From assembly GCA_900548505.1 (NCBI GenBank), contig URKI01000057.1, positions 1-14,232 of the forward strand: 14,232 bases of DNA, in the 5' to 3' direction. Of this stretch, positions 5,545 through 12,285 are shown one piece after another. The notes below the pieces were generated by a model. It did no database searches. It was not told the origin of the DNA and saw nothing but the letters and a program-made list of their open reading frames with translations. A program made the position numbers and the translations under genes. The DNA comes from an uncultured Oscillibacter sp. Its GTDB lineage: Bacteria > Bacillota > Clostridia > Oscillospirales > Oscillospiraceae. Position 1 is the first letter of the stretch. Each line of letters begins with the position of its first letter.

Positions 5545-6447
5545 ATGAAACATCAGAACCGGCTCACCGGCTATTGCTTTGCCGCCTTTACCGTGGTGGT
5601 CTGGGGCTCCACCTTTATTTCCAGCAAGGTGCTGCTGGAATTCTACACCCCGGCCCAGATCATGCTCACCCGCTTTATCCTGGCCTACTGTGCCTTGTGG
5701 CTGCTGCGGCCCAGGCGCCTGGCGCTGACCTTAAAGCAGGAGGGCGTATTTTTCTTGCTGGGACTTCTGGGCTGCACCGCTTATTTCTATACAGAAAACA
5801 CCGCTCTTTCCTACACGCTGGCCTCCAATGTGAGCATCATTGTGGCCGCCGCCCCCATTTTCACCGCCATTCTGGCCCACTTCGCCGGCGAGGAGCGGTT
5901 CCGCGCCTCCACCCTGGCTGGATTCCTGGTGGCCTTTTCCGGCGTGATTTTGGTGGTATGCAACGGTACGTTCGTCCTCAAGCTCAACCCAAAGGGCGAT
6001 CTGCTGGCCCTGGCCGCTGCCGTGTGCTGGGCCATTTACTCCGTGCTGCTGCGCCGGGCCAGCCGGGGCCTGGACTCCATCCTCGTCACCCGGCGCACCA
6101 TGTTCTGGGGCATCGTCACCGCGCTGCCGCTGGTGGCCGCAGAGGGTGTCCCCTATCCCATGGCACCGCTGATGACCGCCTCCGGCATCGCCAACTTTCT
6201 CTTTTTGGGTCTGGTGGGCAGTGCTCTTTGCTTCGTACTGTGGAACAAGGCATTCCGGATCCTGGGCGTGGTCACCACCAACACCTTTATTTATCTGATG
6301 CCTTTCATCACCATCGTGGCCGCCCGGATTTTCCTGGACGAGCCCATCTCTCCCCTGGCGCTGCTGGGTGCGGTGCTCATCACCGCAGGCGTGGTGCTTT
6401 CCCAGCGTCCCTCCCCCGCCGAAAAGGCACAGCGTGCCGCATCGTAA
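5545..6447 (+). CDS. EamA-family (DMT) transporter
   Basis: 300 aa from ATG 5545, the usual length for two EamA repeats of five helices each. The first repeat begins about residue 8 with VVVWGSTFISSKVLL, followed by ENTALSYTLASNVSIIVAAAPIFTAILA. The second begins near GDLLALAAAVCWAIYSVLLRRAS and ends FITIVAARIFLDEPISPLALLGAVLITAGVVLSQR. These are the conserved positions of drug/metabolite exporters in the inner membrane. AGGAGG at 5534-5539 lies five bases before the start. Substrate is unknown; many members export amino acids or metabolites. It forms its own unit between a promoter and a strong palindromic terminator. Confidence 0.93.
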   Translation: MKHQNRLTGYCFAAFTVVVWGSTFISSKVLLEFYTPAQIMLTRFILAYCALWLLRPRRLALTLKQEGVFFLLGLLGCTAYFYTENTALSYTLASNVSIIVAAAPIFTAILAHFAGEERFRASTLAGFLVAFSGVILVVCNGTFVLKLNPKGDLLALAAAVCWAIYSVLLRRASRGLDSILVTRRTMFWGIVTALPLVAAEGVPYPMAPLMTASGIANFLFLGLVGSALCFVLWNKAFRILGVVTTNTFIYLMPFITIVAARIFLDEPISPLALLGAVLITAGVVLSQRPSPAEKAQRAAS

Positions 6448-6450
6448 TAA

Positions 6451-6482
6451 AAAAAGAGCCGCCCGGCCGGGCGGCTCTTTTT
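6451..6482. terminator. 32-bp perfect palindrome, bidirectional terminator
   Basis: 6451-6482 is a perfect palindrome (A5-GAGCCGCCCGG and its complement), folding into about 14 bp with a GGCC loop and U5 on either strand. It ends the EamA transcript and the SLH-GH25 transcript. It overlaps the stop codon of the minus-strand gene (6483-6481) by two bases. Confidence 0.93.
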
Positions 6483-8163
6483 ATCGGATAAACTGGATGT
6501 TGGCGTCCACCCGGCCGCCGATGCCGTCGATGGTGCAGCTGCTGGAGAACTGCCAGTAATCCATCTGGTAATAGAAGGTGGGATAGAGCTTTTCCGAGGA
6601 CGTGCTCTTATACTCGGGATACCAATAGAGGTACGGAGCCAGGGCACCCTGGTCGTACTTGATGTAGCTGACATACTGTCCCGCGTACACCATGGCCTCA
6701 TAGCCCGCCTCCTCGATCCGCTGGCAAAACGCCGCGGCGCAGGCGGTGGCCATCTCCGGCGTGGTGCCGTAGACCCGGTAGGTGGAGTCGTGCATCTCCC
6801 AGTCGTAGGCCACAGGCCCGTCGATCTCCAGCCCGTCCAGCAGGCTGATGACAAAGTCCGCCTCCTCGATGGCCTCCTCCACGGTGATGGCCTGGGCAAA
6901 GAAGTAGACGCCCGTTTCGATGCCGGCCGCCATGGCGCCCTCGATATTCTGCCGGTAGAACGCATCGGAGAGGAGGTTGCCGTTGGAGTAGCCCCGCAGG
7001 CCAACCCGCACCATGGCAAACTCTACGCCGTCGTTGGCCACAGCCTCCCAGTCGATGGTCTGGTTCTGGCTGGCCCGGTTCTGGTAAGCGGACACGTCGA
7101 TGCCGAAGCGGGTATCGAATTCCCGGCCCGTATATACCAGGCGGTCACCCTCCCAATAAAAGTCTCCGTCGTAGAGGGCGATGGGCTCAGCGTCGGCATA
7201 CACCGGATAGGACTTGCCGCTGTACTGGATGTATTCTCCGGTGGTAGCGCCGGGGGTGTAGACATCCTCGGGCCGGATGCCGGAGGTAGTCGTACCGCCG
7301 CCCTGGCCGCCCTCCGGCTGCTGGGGCTGCTCCGGCTCCTCCGGGGGAACATCCGGGTCATTGGCTGAGGTAATGGTGGGCGTCACCGGGCTGAAGTTGC
7401 GGATCTGGCCATCCACGATCACATCCTCCAGCGTCACCGTATCCTGCACGCCGGGTGCCAGGATCAAATCGCCTGTAATATGCATGCTGGTGAGATAGGC
7501 GCCCTGGGTGGAGTTGATGAGCACCGTGCCGGGGATATTGCCCGTGTAGGCCTGGGTGTCCTGAATGAGCACCTGCACCATGTTGTTCATGATGTTCACG
7601 ATCTCCGCCCGGGTGATGGGGTCCGTGGGACGGAAGTTGCCGTCGGCGCAGTCCGTGATATAGCCCCGGGCCGTCATCTCCGCAATGGGCGCCTGGGCAT
7701 AGGAGGCGATCTTCCCCGCATCGGTATAGGGCAGCGCGGTGGACGTGCCCGTGATGCCGAAGGCCCGGGCGATCATGGTCACCGCCTGCTGGCGGGTGAT
7801 GGAATTACCGGGCAGGGCGGCGCCGTCCGTACCCAGATACACGCCTGCCGCATGGAGCTTCAGGATGGAGGTCTCCCAGTAGGTACCGGCCGTATCGGAG
7901 AACGTGGTGGCCGGAGACACCACCGTATACTTCAAAAAGCGGTCCAGAATGCCGGCAAACGCGCCGCGGGTAATGGAGTTATCCGGCCGGAACGTACCGT
8001 CCTCATAGCCGGTGATCAATCCGTATTCCTCACTCCACTTGGTAATGGCGTTCTCGGCCCAGTGGCCCTGGGTATCGGTGAAGGCGGCGTTCGCCGGCGT
8101 CATCACAAGCCCTGCCGCCAGCGCCAGCGCGGTGAGCGAGGCGAAAAAGCGTCTTTTGTACAT
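6481..8163 (-). CDS. Secreted S-layer-homology protein with C-terminal GH25 lysozyme-like domain
   Basis: 560 aa from ATG 8163, which has GAGAGGAG just upstream. Signal peptide 1-26 (MYKRR, hydrophobic core, TPANA). Three SLH repeats at about 27-78 (FTDTQGHWAENAI, GYEDGTFRPDNSITR), 87-137 and 144-200 (GNFRPTDPITRAEI) should anchor it to secondary cell-wall polymer. Residues 205-255 form a short valine/isoleucine/threonine-rich beta segment, then a Pro/Glu/Gly linker (270-292). Residues 352-559 are GH25: FGIDVSAYQ with Asp356, and VAYDWEMHDST with Asp454 and Glu456 as the DxE pair. Members of this family hydrolyse peptidoglycan. It is probably a cell-wall remodelling enzyme; a germination or spore-cortex role cannot be excluded. 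A 599-aa version from 8280 would include the promoter and is rejected. Confidence 0.92.
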   Translation of the reverse strand: MYKRRFFASLTALALAAGLVMTPANAAFTDTQGHWAENAITKWSEEYGLITGYEDGTFRPDNSITRGAFAGILDRFLKYTVVSPATTFSDTAGTYWETSILKLHAAGVYLGTDGAALPGNSITRQQAVTMIARAFGITGTSTALPYTDAGKIASYAQAPIAEMTARGYITDCADGNFRPTDPITRAEIVNIMNNMVQVLIQDTQAYTGNIPGTVLINSTQGAYLTSMHITGDLILAPGVQDTVTLEDVIVDGQIRNFSPVTPTITSANDPDVPPEEPEQPQQPEGGQGGGTTTSGIRPEDVYTPGATTGEYIQYSGKSYPVYADAEPIALYDGDFYWEGDRLVYTGREFDTRFGIDVSAYQNRASQNQTIDWEAVANDGVEFAMVRVGLRGYSNGNLLSDAFYRQNIEGAMAAGIETGVYFFAQAITVEEAIEEADFVISLLDGLEIDGPVAYDWEMHDSTYRVYGTTPEMATACAAAFCQRIEEAGYEAMVYAGQYVSYIKYDQGALAPYLYWYPEYKSTSSEKLYPTFYYQMDYWQFSSSCTIDGIGGRVDANIQFIR

Positions 8164-8215
8164 GGCTGCTCCTCTCTGCTGATTTGTCTCGACAAGGTTC
8201 GACGGGAAACCCTCG

Positions 8216-8252
8216 AAAAAAGTTCCCGCCAGCGTCTGCCGCCGGCGGGAAC
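8216..8252 (-). terminator. Attenuator-like hairpin with U6 in the SLH-GH25 leader
   Basis: Minus-strand RNA: a 9-bp perfect stem GUUCCCGCC/GGCGGGAAC (8252-8244 with 8230-8222), 13-base loop, then U6 (8221-8216). It lies 53 bases before the start codon and downstream of the promoter at 8271-8300. It may terminate read-through from the padR unit, attenuate this gene, or both. Confidence 0.65.
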
Positions 8253-8270
8253 CAGTGGTTTTCGGTTTAC

Positions 8271-8300
8271 ATAGTACCATACCGCCGTCAACCGTGTCAA
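8271..8300 (-). promoter_or_regulatory. Promoter of the SLH-GH25 gene
   Basis: Minus strand TTGACA (8300-8295), 18-bp spacer, TACTAT (8276-8271). Predicted start near 8264, about 100 nt before the start codon. It lies immediately after the stop of the upstream gene at 8326. Confidence 0.6.
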
Positions 8301-8325
8301 CGCTCCGGCAGGAGAAAAAAGTGAC

Positions 8326-9654
8326 CTATTCCCCGGAAACAGCCGCCCGCAGGCCCGGCATCTCCGGCGGCGCGCAATCCACCAGACGCCCCACAGGATC
8401 GCCCCGGAGCACCGACAGCGCCAGGCCCAGCAGCGCCATATCCAGCACCGTGTGGAGGTTCCCTACCAGCAGGGGGATGTGGACGCTGAGCGCCACGACG
8501 CCCAGATTCAGCACTACGCCGCCGGATAGCTGCATCCCAAAGGGCAGCAGCACCGCCAGTGCCAGGAGACGGCCCCATCCGCTCCGCTGGCGGCGGCAGC
8601 GCATCACCAGCCACAAAAGCAGCAGCGTCAGCGCCGCCGCGGCCAGCAATCCCGCCAGCCAGCCCAGCCGGTAGATCATGGTGGTCAGCAGAAGATCCTG
8701 CTCCCAGCCGGGCGTCATCCGCTCATAGGGCGCATAGGGGGCAAGCTGCTCCGCGCCCCCCTGCCCCAGCCACTGGGCGGCAGCCAAGGCCCTGCGTACA
8801 GCCATTCCCTGATAGCCCCGGCCCAGCGGGTCCAGCTCCGGGCAGAGGGCCACCGTCAGCCGCTGTCTCCCTCCATACAGCAAAAGCAAGGACACGGCAG
8901 CCACCGGGGTGCAGACGACCACACCGGCCAGCGGCCGGGGAATCTGAAACCAGCCCATGGCAACGGCGGCCAACAGCACCGCAAGCCCCGTGGCCAGCAG
9001 CAGGATCAATGCCCACACATACGGCACCGTGACGCACACGCCTGCCAGCGGCACCATGCCCGCAGCCGCCAGCAGAAAATGCTTCCAGCCGCCCCGGCAG
9101 CGGCACACCCAAAGGGCGTAGACCGCCGGGTAGGTAAGCACCACATAGCGGGCATAGTACGGAACATTATTCACCACCGGCGAATATGCCTGTGCCAAAA
9201 GCCCGGCCGCCAGCGCCAGCAGATAGACCTTCTCCCCATGCCGCACCAGCACAGAGCAGTCCAGGAAATACATGCCCACCATGGCAAACGTACCCAGCGC
9301 CACCGCCGCCAGGGTGGAAACAGGATCGGCGGCTTCATATTCCGCCCCAGCGGTGAGCACCACCCGCAAAAAGCCCCCGGCCAGGGCCAGCAGAATGATC
9401 ATCACCAGCGGGCCACGCTGGGGCCGAGGCCGGTGCAGGGCGTCCAGCGCAGCGCCGGTCTCCTCCGGGTCGCCCATCTCCTCCACCGCCAGGCGCTCCG
9501 CCTCTGCCGGTGTTTTCCCCTCGTCCTCCAGCGCCCGGCACTGGTCCTCCAGGTGATGCCGCAGCTCCAGCAGCAGCGGGCCCCGGGCCCGCCGCCAGGA
9601 AATCGCATGTCCCGCGGCATCCAGATAGTCCAGGATGGTCTCAGGCTTCGCCAC
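8326..9654 (-). CDS. Prefix-domain membrane protein with FtsW/RodA-like C-terminal half
   Basis: 442 aa from GTG 9654. Residues 1-78 are a soluble helical domain (LDAAGHAISWRRARGPLLLEL, RHHLEDQ, TPAEAERLAVEEMGDPEETGAAL) like the permease-prefix/DUF1700 domain typically encoded beside PadR regulators. Then about ten hydrophobic segments follow from 82 to 416. The end resembles SEDS proteins: GWEQDLLLTTMIYRLGWLAG (316-335) recalls the TDFIFAVIGEELG region with Asp320 in the position of the catalytic Asp, and VVLNLGVVALSVHIPLLVG (380-398) recalls NIGVVTGLLPVTGIPLPF, but the SYGGS motif is absent. It may be a diverged, possibly non-catalytic SEDS homologue. It overlaps padR by 14 bases in another frame, so translation is probably coupled. 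SD is a G-rich GGGGGGAG. Family assignment is inference. Confidence 0.72.
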   Translation of the reverse strand: MAKPETILDYLDAAGHAISWRRARGPLLLELRHHLEDQCRALEDEGKTPAEAERLAVEEMGDPEETGAALDALHRPRPQRGPLVMIILLALAGGFLRVVLTAGAEYEAADPVSTLAAVALGTFAMVGMYFLDCSVLVRHGEKVYLLALAAGLLAQAYSPVVNNVPYYARYVVLTYPAVYALWVCRCRGGWKHFLLAAAGMVPLAGVCVTVPYVWALILLLATGLAVLLAAVAMGWFQIPRPLAGVVVCTPVAAVSLLLLYGGRQRLTVALCPELDPLGRGYQGMAVRRALAAAQWLGQGGAEQLAPYAPYERMTPGWEQDLLLTTMIYRLGWLAGLLAAAALTLLLLWLVMRCRRQRSGWGRLLALAVLLPFGMQLSGGVVLNLGVVALSVHIPLLVGNLHTVLDMALLGLALSVLRGDPVGRLVDCAPPEMPGLRAAVSGE

Positions 9655-9988
9655 AGCAGCTCCCCCCTCTCAGCACCTGGTGCACGGCCCGGGCGTAGGC
9701 GTTCCAGGCTGCCTCCTTCTCCCCCAGCGCTGACCGGCCCTGCTCCGTCAGGTGGTAGTAGCGCCGGGTCTTCCCTGCTGCTGCCGCCCCCTCATAGGCG
9801 GTGACCAGCCCCTTTTCCTCCAGGGTATGCAGCAGCGGATACAGCGTGCCGGCCTTGAGGTGGAACGTATCGTCACTGCGCAGCCGCAGCGCCTCGATCA
9901 TCTCATAGCCGTATTTATCTCCGTCCTCCAGCAGCTTCATCACCAACAGCGCCATGCTGCCGCTCACAAGGCTCCGATCCAGTTCCAT
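9641..9988 (-). CDS. PadR-family transcriptional regulator
   Basis: 115 aa winged-helix DNA-binding protein. Seen: SLVSGSMALLVMKLLEDGDKYGYEMIEALRLRSDDTFHLKAGTLYPLLHTLEEKGLV, the standard PadR fold with the GTLYPLLHTLEEKGL recognition and wing region, then the RRYYHLTEQGRSAL wing and a short C-terminal dimerisation helix, as in the small subfamily-2 type. The start has only a weak G-rich SD (10000-9996). It is the first gene of a two-gene unit with the membrane protein that follows, and its promoter lies inside a 46-bp palindrome, so autorepression is very likely. The inducing ligand is unknown. Confidence 0.93.
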   Translation of the reverse strand: MELDRSLVSGSMALLVMKLLEDGDKYGYEMIEALRLRSDDTFHLKAGTLYPLLHTLEEKGLVTAYEGAAAAGKTRRYYHLTEQGRSALGEKEAAWNAYARAVHQVLRGGSCCGEA

Positions 9989-10001
9989 GAAAACGCCCCC
10001 A

Positions 10002-10047
10002 ATATATCGGATATCTATATATCAGTATATATAGATATCCGATATAT
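10002..10047. promoter_or_regulatory. 46-bp palindromic operator of padR
   Basis: Two perfectly complementary 21-base arms (10002-10022 and 10027-10047), each containing CGGATATC or its complement within alternating AT, separated by CAGT. It covers the -10, the spacer and the last base of the -35 of the padR promoter, as expected of an operator for a dimeric repressor. The length would allow two dimers. Confidence 0.8.
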
Positions 10048-10052
10048 GTCAA
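10024..10052 (-). promoter_or_regulatory. padR promoter
   Basis: Minus strand TTGACA (10052-10047), 17-bp spacer, TATACT (10029-10024). Predicted start near 10017, inside the left arm of the operator. Confidence 0.82.
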
Positions 10053-10054
10053 TC

Positions 10055-10091
10055 AAAAAATCTTCCCCACGCCGCAGGGCATGGGGAAGAT
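10055..10091 (-). terminator. glmS terminator
   Basis: A 14-bp stem on the minus strand (10091-10078 with 10073-10060, one U-G pair), loop of four, then U6 (10060-10055). It begins 6 bases after the glmS stop and finishes only 2 bases before the padR -35. Confidence 0.92.
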
Positions 10092-10097
10092 CCCTTC

Positions 10098-11936
10098 TTA
10101 TTCCACGGTGACGCTCTTGGCAAGGTTGCGGGGCTTATCGATGTCGCAGCCGCGCTGCAGCGCCACATAGTAGGCAAACAGCTGCAGCGGCACCACGCCC
10201 AAAGAGGGCTGCAAAATGGGATGGGTATTGGGGACGGTCACCACGGCGTCCGCCGTCTTGCCCATCTTCTCCCGGAAGTCCTCGGTGGTCAATGCCATGA
10301 CCTCGGCGCCCCGGGCTTTCACCTCCACCACGTTGCTGATGAACTTATCGAACAGCGGCCCATAGGTGCCCAGGGCCACCACCAGCGTGCCCGGCTCGAT
10401 GAGGGAGATGGTGCCGTGCTTGAGTTCGCCGGAGGCATAGGCCTCGGAGTGGATGTAGCTGATCTCCTTGAGCTTCAAAGAGCCCTCCAGGCCCATGGCG
10501 TAGTCCAGATTGCGGCCGATGAAGAACATGGAGGCGTGATTGAAATAGCGGGAGGCGAAATACTGCACATCCTCCACATGGGCAAGCCACGCCTGCATCT
10601 GCTCCGGCAGGCGCTCCACCGCCTCCACGATGGCCCGGTACTCCTCCGGCGCCACGGTGCCCAGCAGATCGCCCAGATACAGCCCCACCAGGTCCATCAG
10701 CACCAGTTGGGTGGAATAGGCCTTGGTGGTGGCCACGGCGATCTCCGGTCCCGCCCAGGTGTAGAGTACATGGTCGGCCTCCCGGGCAATGGAGCTGCCC
10801 ACCACGTTCACGATAGCCAGCGTTTTGCCGCCCCGGCGCTTGGCCTCCCGCATGGCGGCCATGGTATCCAGCGTCTCACCGGACTGGCTGATGACGATGA
10901 CCAGCGTGTGATCGTCCACCAGCGGGTCGCTGTAGCGGAACTCTGAAGCAAGGCACACCTCCACCGGGCGGCGCAGCAGGCGCTCCCAGTTGTACTTGCT
11001 CACCATGCCCACATGGTAGGAAGAACCGCAGGCGATAATGAAGATCCGGGAGATGTCCCGCGCCTCCTCCGCCGTCATCTGGAATTCGTCCAGCACCACC
11101 CGGCCGTCCCGGAGACGGGGAGAGACGGTCTTGCGGATGGCCTCCGGCTGTTCCATGATCTCCTTGAACATGAAGTGGGGATAGCCGCCCTTTTCCGCCG
11201 CGGACACGTCCCAGTCCACCTGGTGATGCTCCTTCTCCACGGGCACCAGCTCATCGTCGAACACGTCGATGCTGTCCGCCGTCAGTACGGCGATCTCACC
11301 GTCGTCCATGTAGGCCACGTCCCGGGTGTGCTTGATGATGGCCGTTACGTCGGAGGCAAGATAGTTGCCGTCTTCACCAAAGCCCAGGATCAGGGGGCTG
11401 TCTTTCCGGGCAGCAATGAGAGCGTTGGGATAATCGGCGCAGATGATGCCCAGGGCATAGGAGCCCTCGATGCGCCGCAGGCACCGGCCCACAGCCTCCA
11501 GCATGCTGTGGCACTCGTTGTAATGGTACTCCAGCAGCTGGGCCACCACCTCAGAGTCCGTATCGGAGGTAAAGACCACACCCAGCTTCTGCAGGTGCTC
11601 CTTGATCTCCAGATAGTTTTCGATGATGCCGTTATGCACCAGGGCAATGGCGCCGTTCTCACTGACATGGGGATGGGCGTTGATGTCGTTGGGTTCGCCG
11701 TGGGTGGCCCAGCGGGTATGCCCGATGCCAAGGCAACCCTCCAGATCGGCGCCGCCGTGGATCATGTCGCTGAGCACCTGCAGCCGGCCCTTGCTCTTTT
11801 TCACCTGGAGCCCGCGCGTCTCCGACCGCACAGCCACGCCGGCAGAGTCATAGCCCCGGTACTCCATCCGGGCCAGACCGTCCAGCAGGACCGGCGCCGC
11901 GTTCTGACGTCCCACATATCCGATAATTCCGCACAT
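10098..11936 (-). CDS. glmS: Glutamine-fructose-6-phosphate aminotransferase (isomerizing)
   Basis: Makes glucosamine-6-phosphate from fructose-6-phosphate and glutamine, the first step to UDP-GlcNAc and peptidoglycan; cytoplasmic. 612 aa, normal length. N-terminal glutaminase domain: MCGIIGYVG with Cys2 as the nucleophile after Met removal, YRGYDSAG, HTRWATHGEPNDINAHPH and VHNGIIENYLEIK. Two SIS domains follow: about 290-420 with ACGSSYHVG and ISQSGETLDT, and 460-600 with IGRNLDYAMGLEGSLKLKEISYIHSEAYASGELKHG. The C-terminus PRNLAKSVTVE is the classical GlmS end. AGGAGG (11953-11948) lies 11 bases upstream. Expression should be controlled by the glmS ribozyme in its leader. Monocistronic. Confidence 0.98.
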   Translation of the reverse strand: MCGIIGYVGRQNAAPVLLDGLARMEYRGYDSAGVAVRSETRGLQVKKSKGRLQVLSDMIHGGADLEGCLGIGHTRWATHGEPNDINAHPHVSENGAIALVHNGIIENYLEIKEHLQKLGVVFTSDTDSEVVAQLLEYHYNECHSMLEAVGRCLRRIEGSYALGIICADYPNALIAARKDSPLILGFGEDGNYLASDVTAIIKHTRDVAYMDDGEIAVLTADSIDVFDDELVPVEKEHHQVDWDVSAAEKGGYPHFMFKEIMEQPEAIRKTVSPRLRDGRVVLDEFQMTAEEARDISRIFIIACGSSYHVGMVSKYNWERLLRRPVEVCLASEFRYSDPLVDDHTLVIVISQSGETLDTMAAMREAKRRGGKTLAIVNVVGSSIAREADHVLYTWAGPEIAVATTKAYSTQLVLMDLVGLYLGDLLGTVAPEEYRAIVEAVERLPEQMQAWLAHVEDVQYFASRYFNHASMFFIGRNLDYAMGLEGSLKLKEISYIHSEAYASGELKHGTISLIEPGTLVVALGTYGPLFDKFISNVVEVKARGAEVMALTTEDFREKMGKTADAVVTVPNTHPILQPSLGVVPLQLFAYYVALQRGCDIDKPRNLAKSVTVE

Positions 11937-11998
11937 AAATTGAATATCCTCCTGATAAATCGATTACCAAAAGGACAAACGCGCAGTATTTGTCGCTT

Positions 11999-12144
11999 TT
12001 TCCGCGGTCACAGTGTCTTTGTTCTGCGGTTACCCGCATATTTGTGCACTGTGTACGCAGCCGCGGCCACGGAGGGGCACCCGCCGAATTTTCGATACTC
12101 CCCTCACCTCGTTATCCTGCGGAGCACCGCAGGCACATGGCGCT
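11999..12144 (-). ncRNA. glmS ribozyme (GlcN6P-activated self-cleaving riboswitch)
   Basis: The minus-strand leader of glmS has the ribozyme core. AUA|GCGCC marks the cleavage site, between 12144 and 12143. A 7-bp P1-like hairpin CCUGCGG-UGCU-CCGCAGG (12133-12116) follows. The conserved AACGAGG and AUCGAAAAUUCGGCGGGUGCC (12096-12076) form the catalytic core. CCGCGG (12066-12061) can pair with CCGCGG (12007-12002) as P3, inside which are CACAGUG/CACUGUG and a GNRA-capped UGCGG-GUAA-CCGCA hairpin (12038-12025). In known members glucosamine-6-phosphate is the cofactor and cleavage triggers mRNA decay. The 3' boundary is approximate. Confidence 0.93.
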
Positions 12145-12154
12145 ATGATGGGTC

Positions 12155-12177
12155 TTACGTTCCCATGAACCTCCTTT
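12155..12177 (-). promoter_or_regulatory. SD-like element and 3-codon mini-ORF upstream of the ribozyme
   Basis: Minus strand AAAGGAGG (12177-12170), three bases, then ATG GGA ACG TAA (12166-12155). It lies in the leader 5' of the ribozyme cleavage site. The SD is a perfect anti-SD match, but the spacing is short. It may be a ribosome-loading or RNA-stabilising site, or chance. Confidence 0.4.
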
Positions 12178-12201
12178 CTCTTCTGCGCTTTGACTGGTAG
12201 C

Positions 12202-12230
12202 AGTATATGCGAAAACTGCAAAAAGCGCAA
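12202..12230 (-). promoter_or_regulatory. glmS promoter
   Basis: Minus strand TTGCGC (12230-12225), 17-bp spacer, TATACT (12207-12202). Predicted start near 12195, about 52 nt before the ribozyme cleavage site. The -35 is moderate. Confidence 0.6.
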
Positions 12231-12233
12231 GTG

Positions 12234-12263
12234 TGAATAAATGCCTTTTTCCCGGACACACTT
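12234..12263 (+). promoter_or_regulatory. Possible sigma-G/sigma-F promoter of DUF421-DUF4363
   Basis: TGAATA (12234-12239) matches the sigma-G -35. CACACTT (12257-12263), 17 bases on, matches CATACTA at five of seven bases, and GGACACACTT (12254-12263) also resembles a sigma-F -10. No sigma-A promoter with good spacing was found. The start would fall very near the SD at 12271, which weakens the call. Confidence 0.35.
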
Positions 12264-12285
12264 CCCCTATGGAGGGAAAGTACCT

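Noticed and set aside
5283..5546. 87- to 105-codon frames antisense to the 34-codon gene, one with hydrophobic stretches
   Set aside because: They lack SD sequences, overlap each other in different frames and cover the terminator and promoters of the plus strand. The plus-strand gene has all signals, so it is preferred.
8216..8264. Known c-di-GMP riboswitch in the SLH-GH25 leader
   Set aside because: The conserved GEMM core sequences are absent and the leader is too short.
8255..8674. Possible plus-strand gene starting at 8255
   Set aside because: Ser/Arg/Pro-rich shadow of the FtsW-like gene; no SD.
11013..12200. 395-codon frame antisense to glmS and its leader
   Set aside because: Runs through the glmS ribozyme and a fully conserved GlmS; composition typical of antisense shadows.
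12241..12285. Earlier start for the DUF421 protein
   Set aside because: No SD before ATG 12241; the family start and the SD at 12271 fit ATG 12286.
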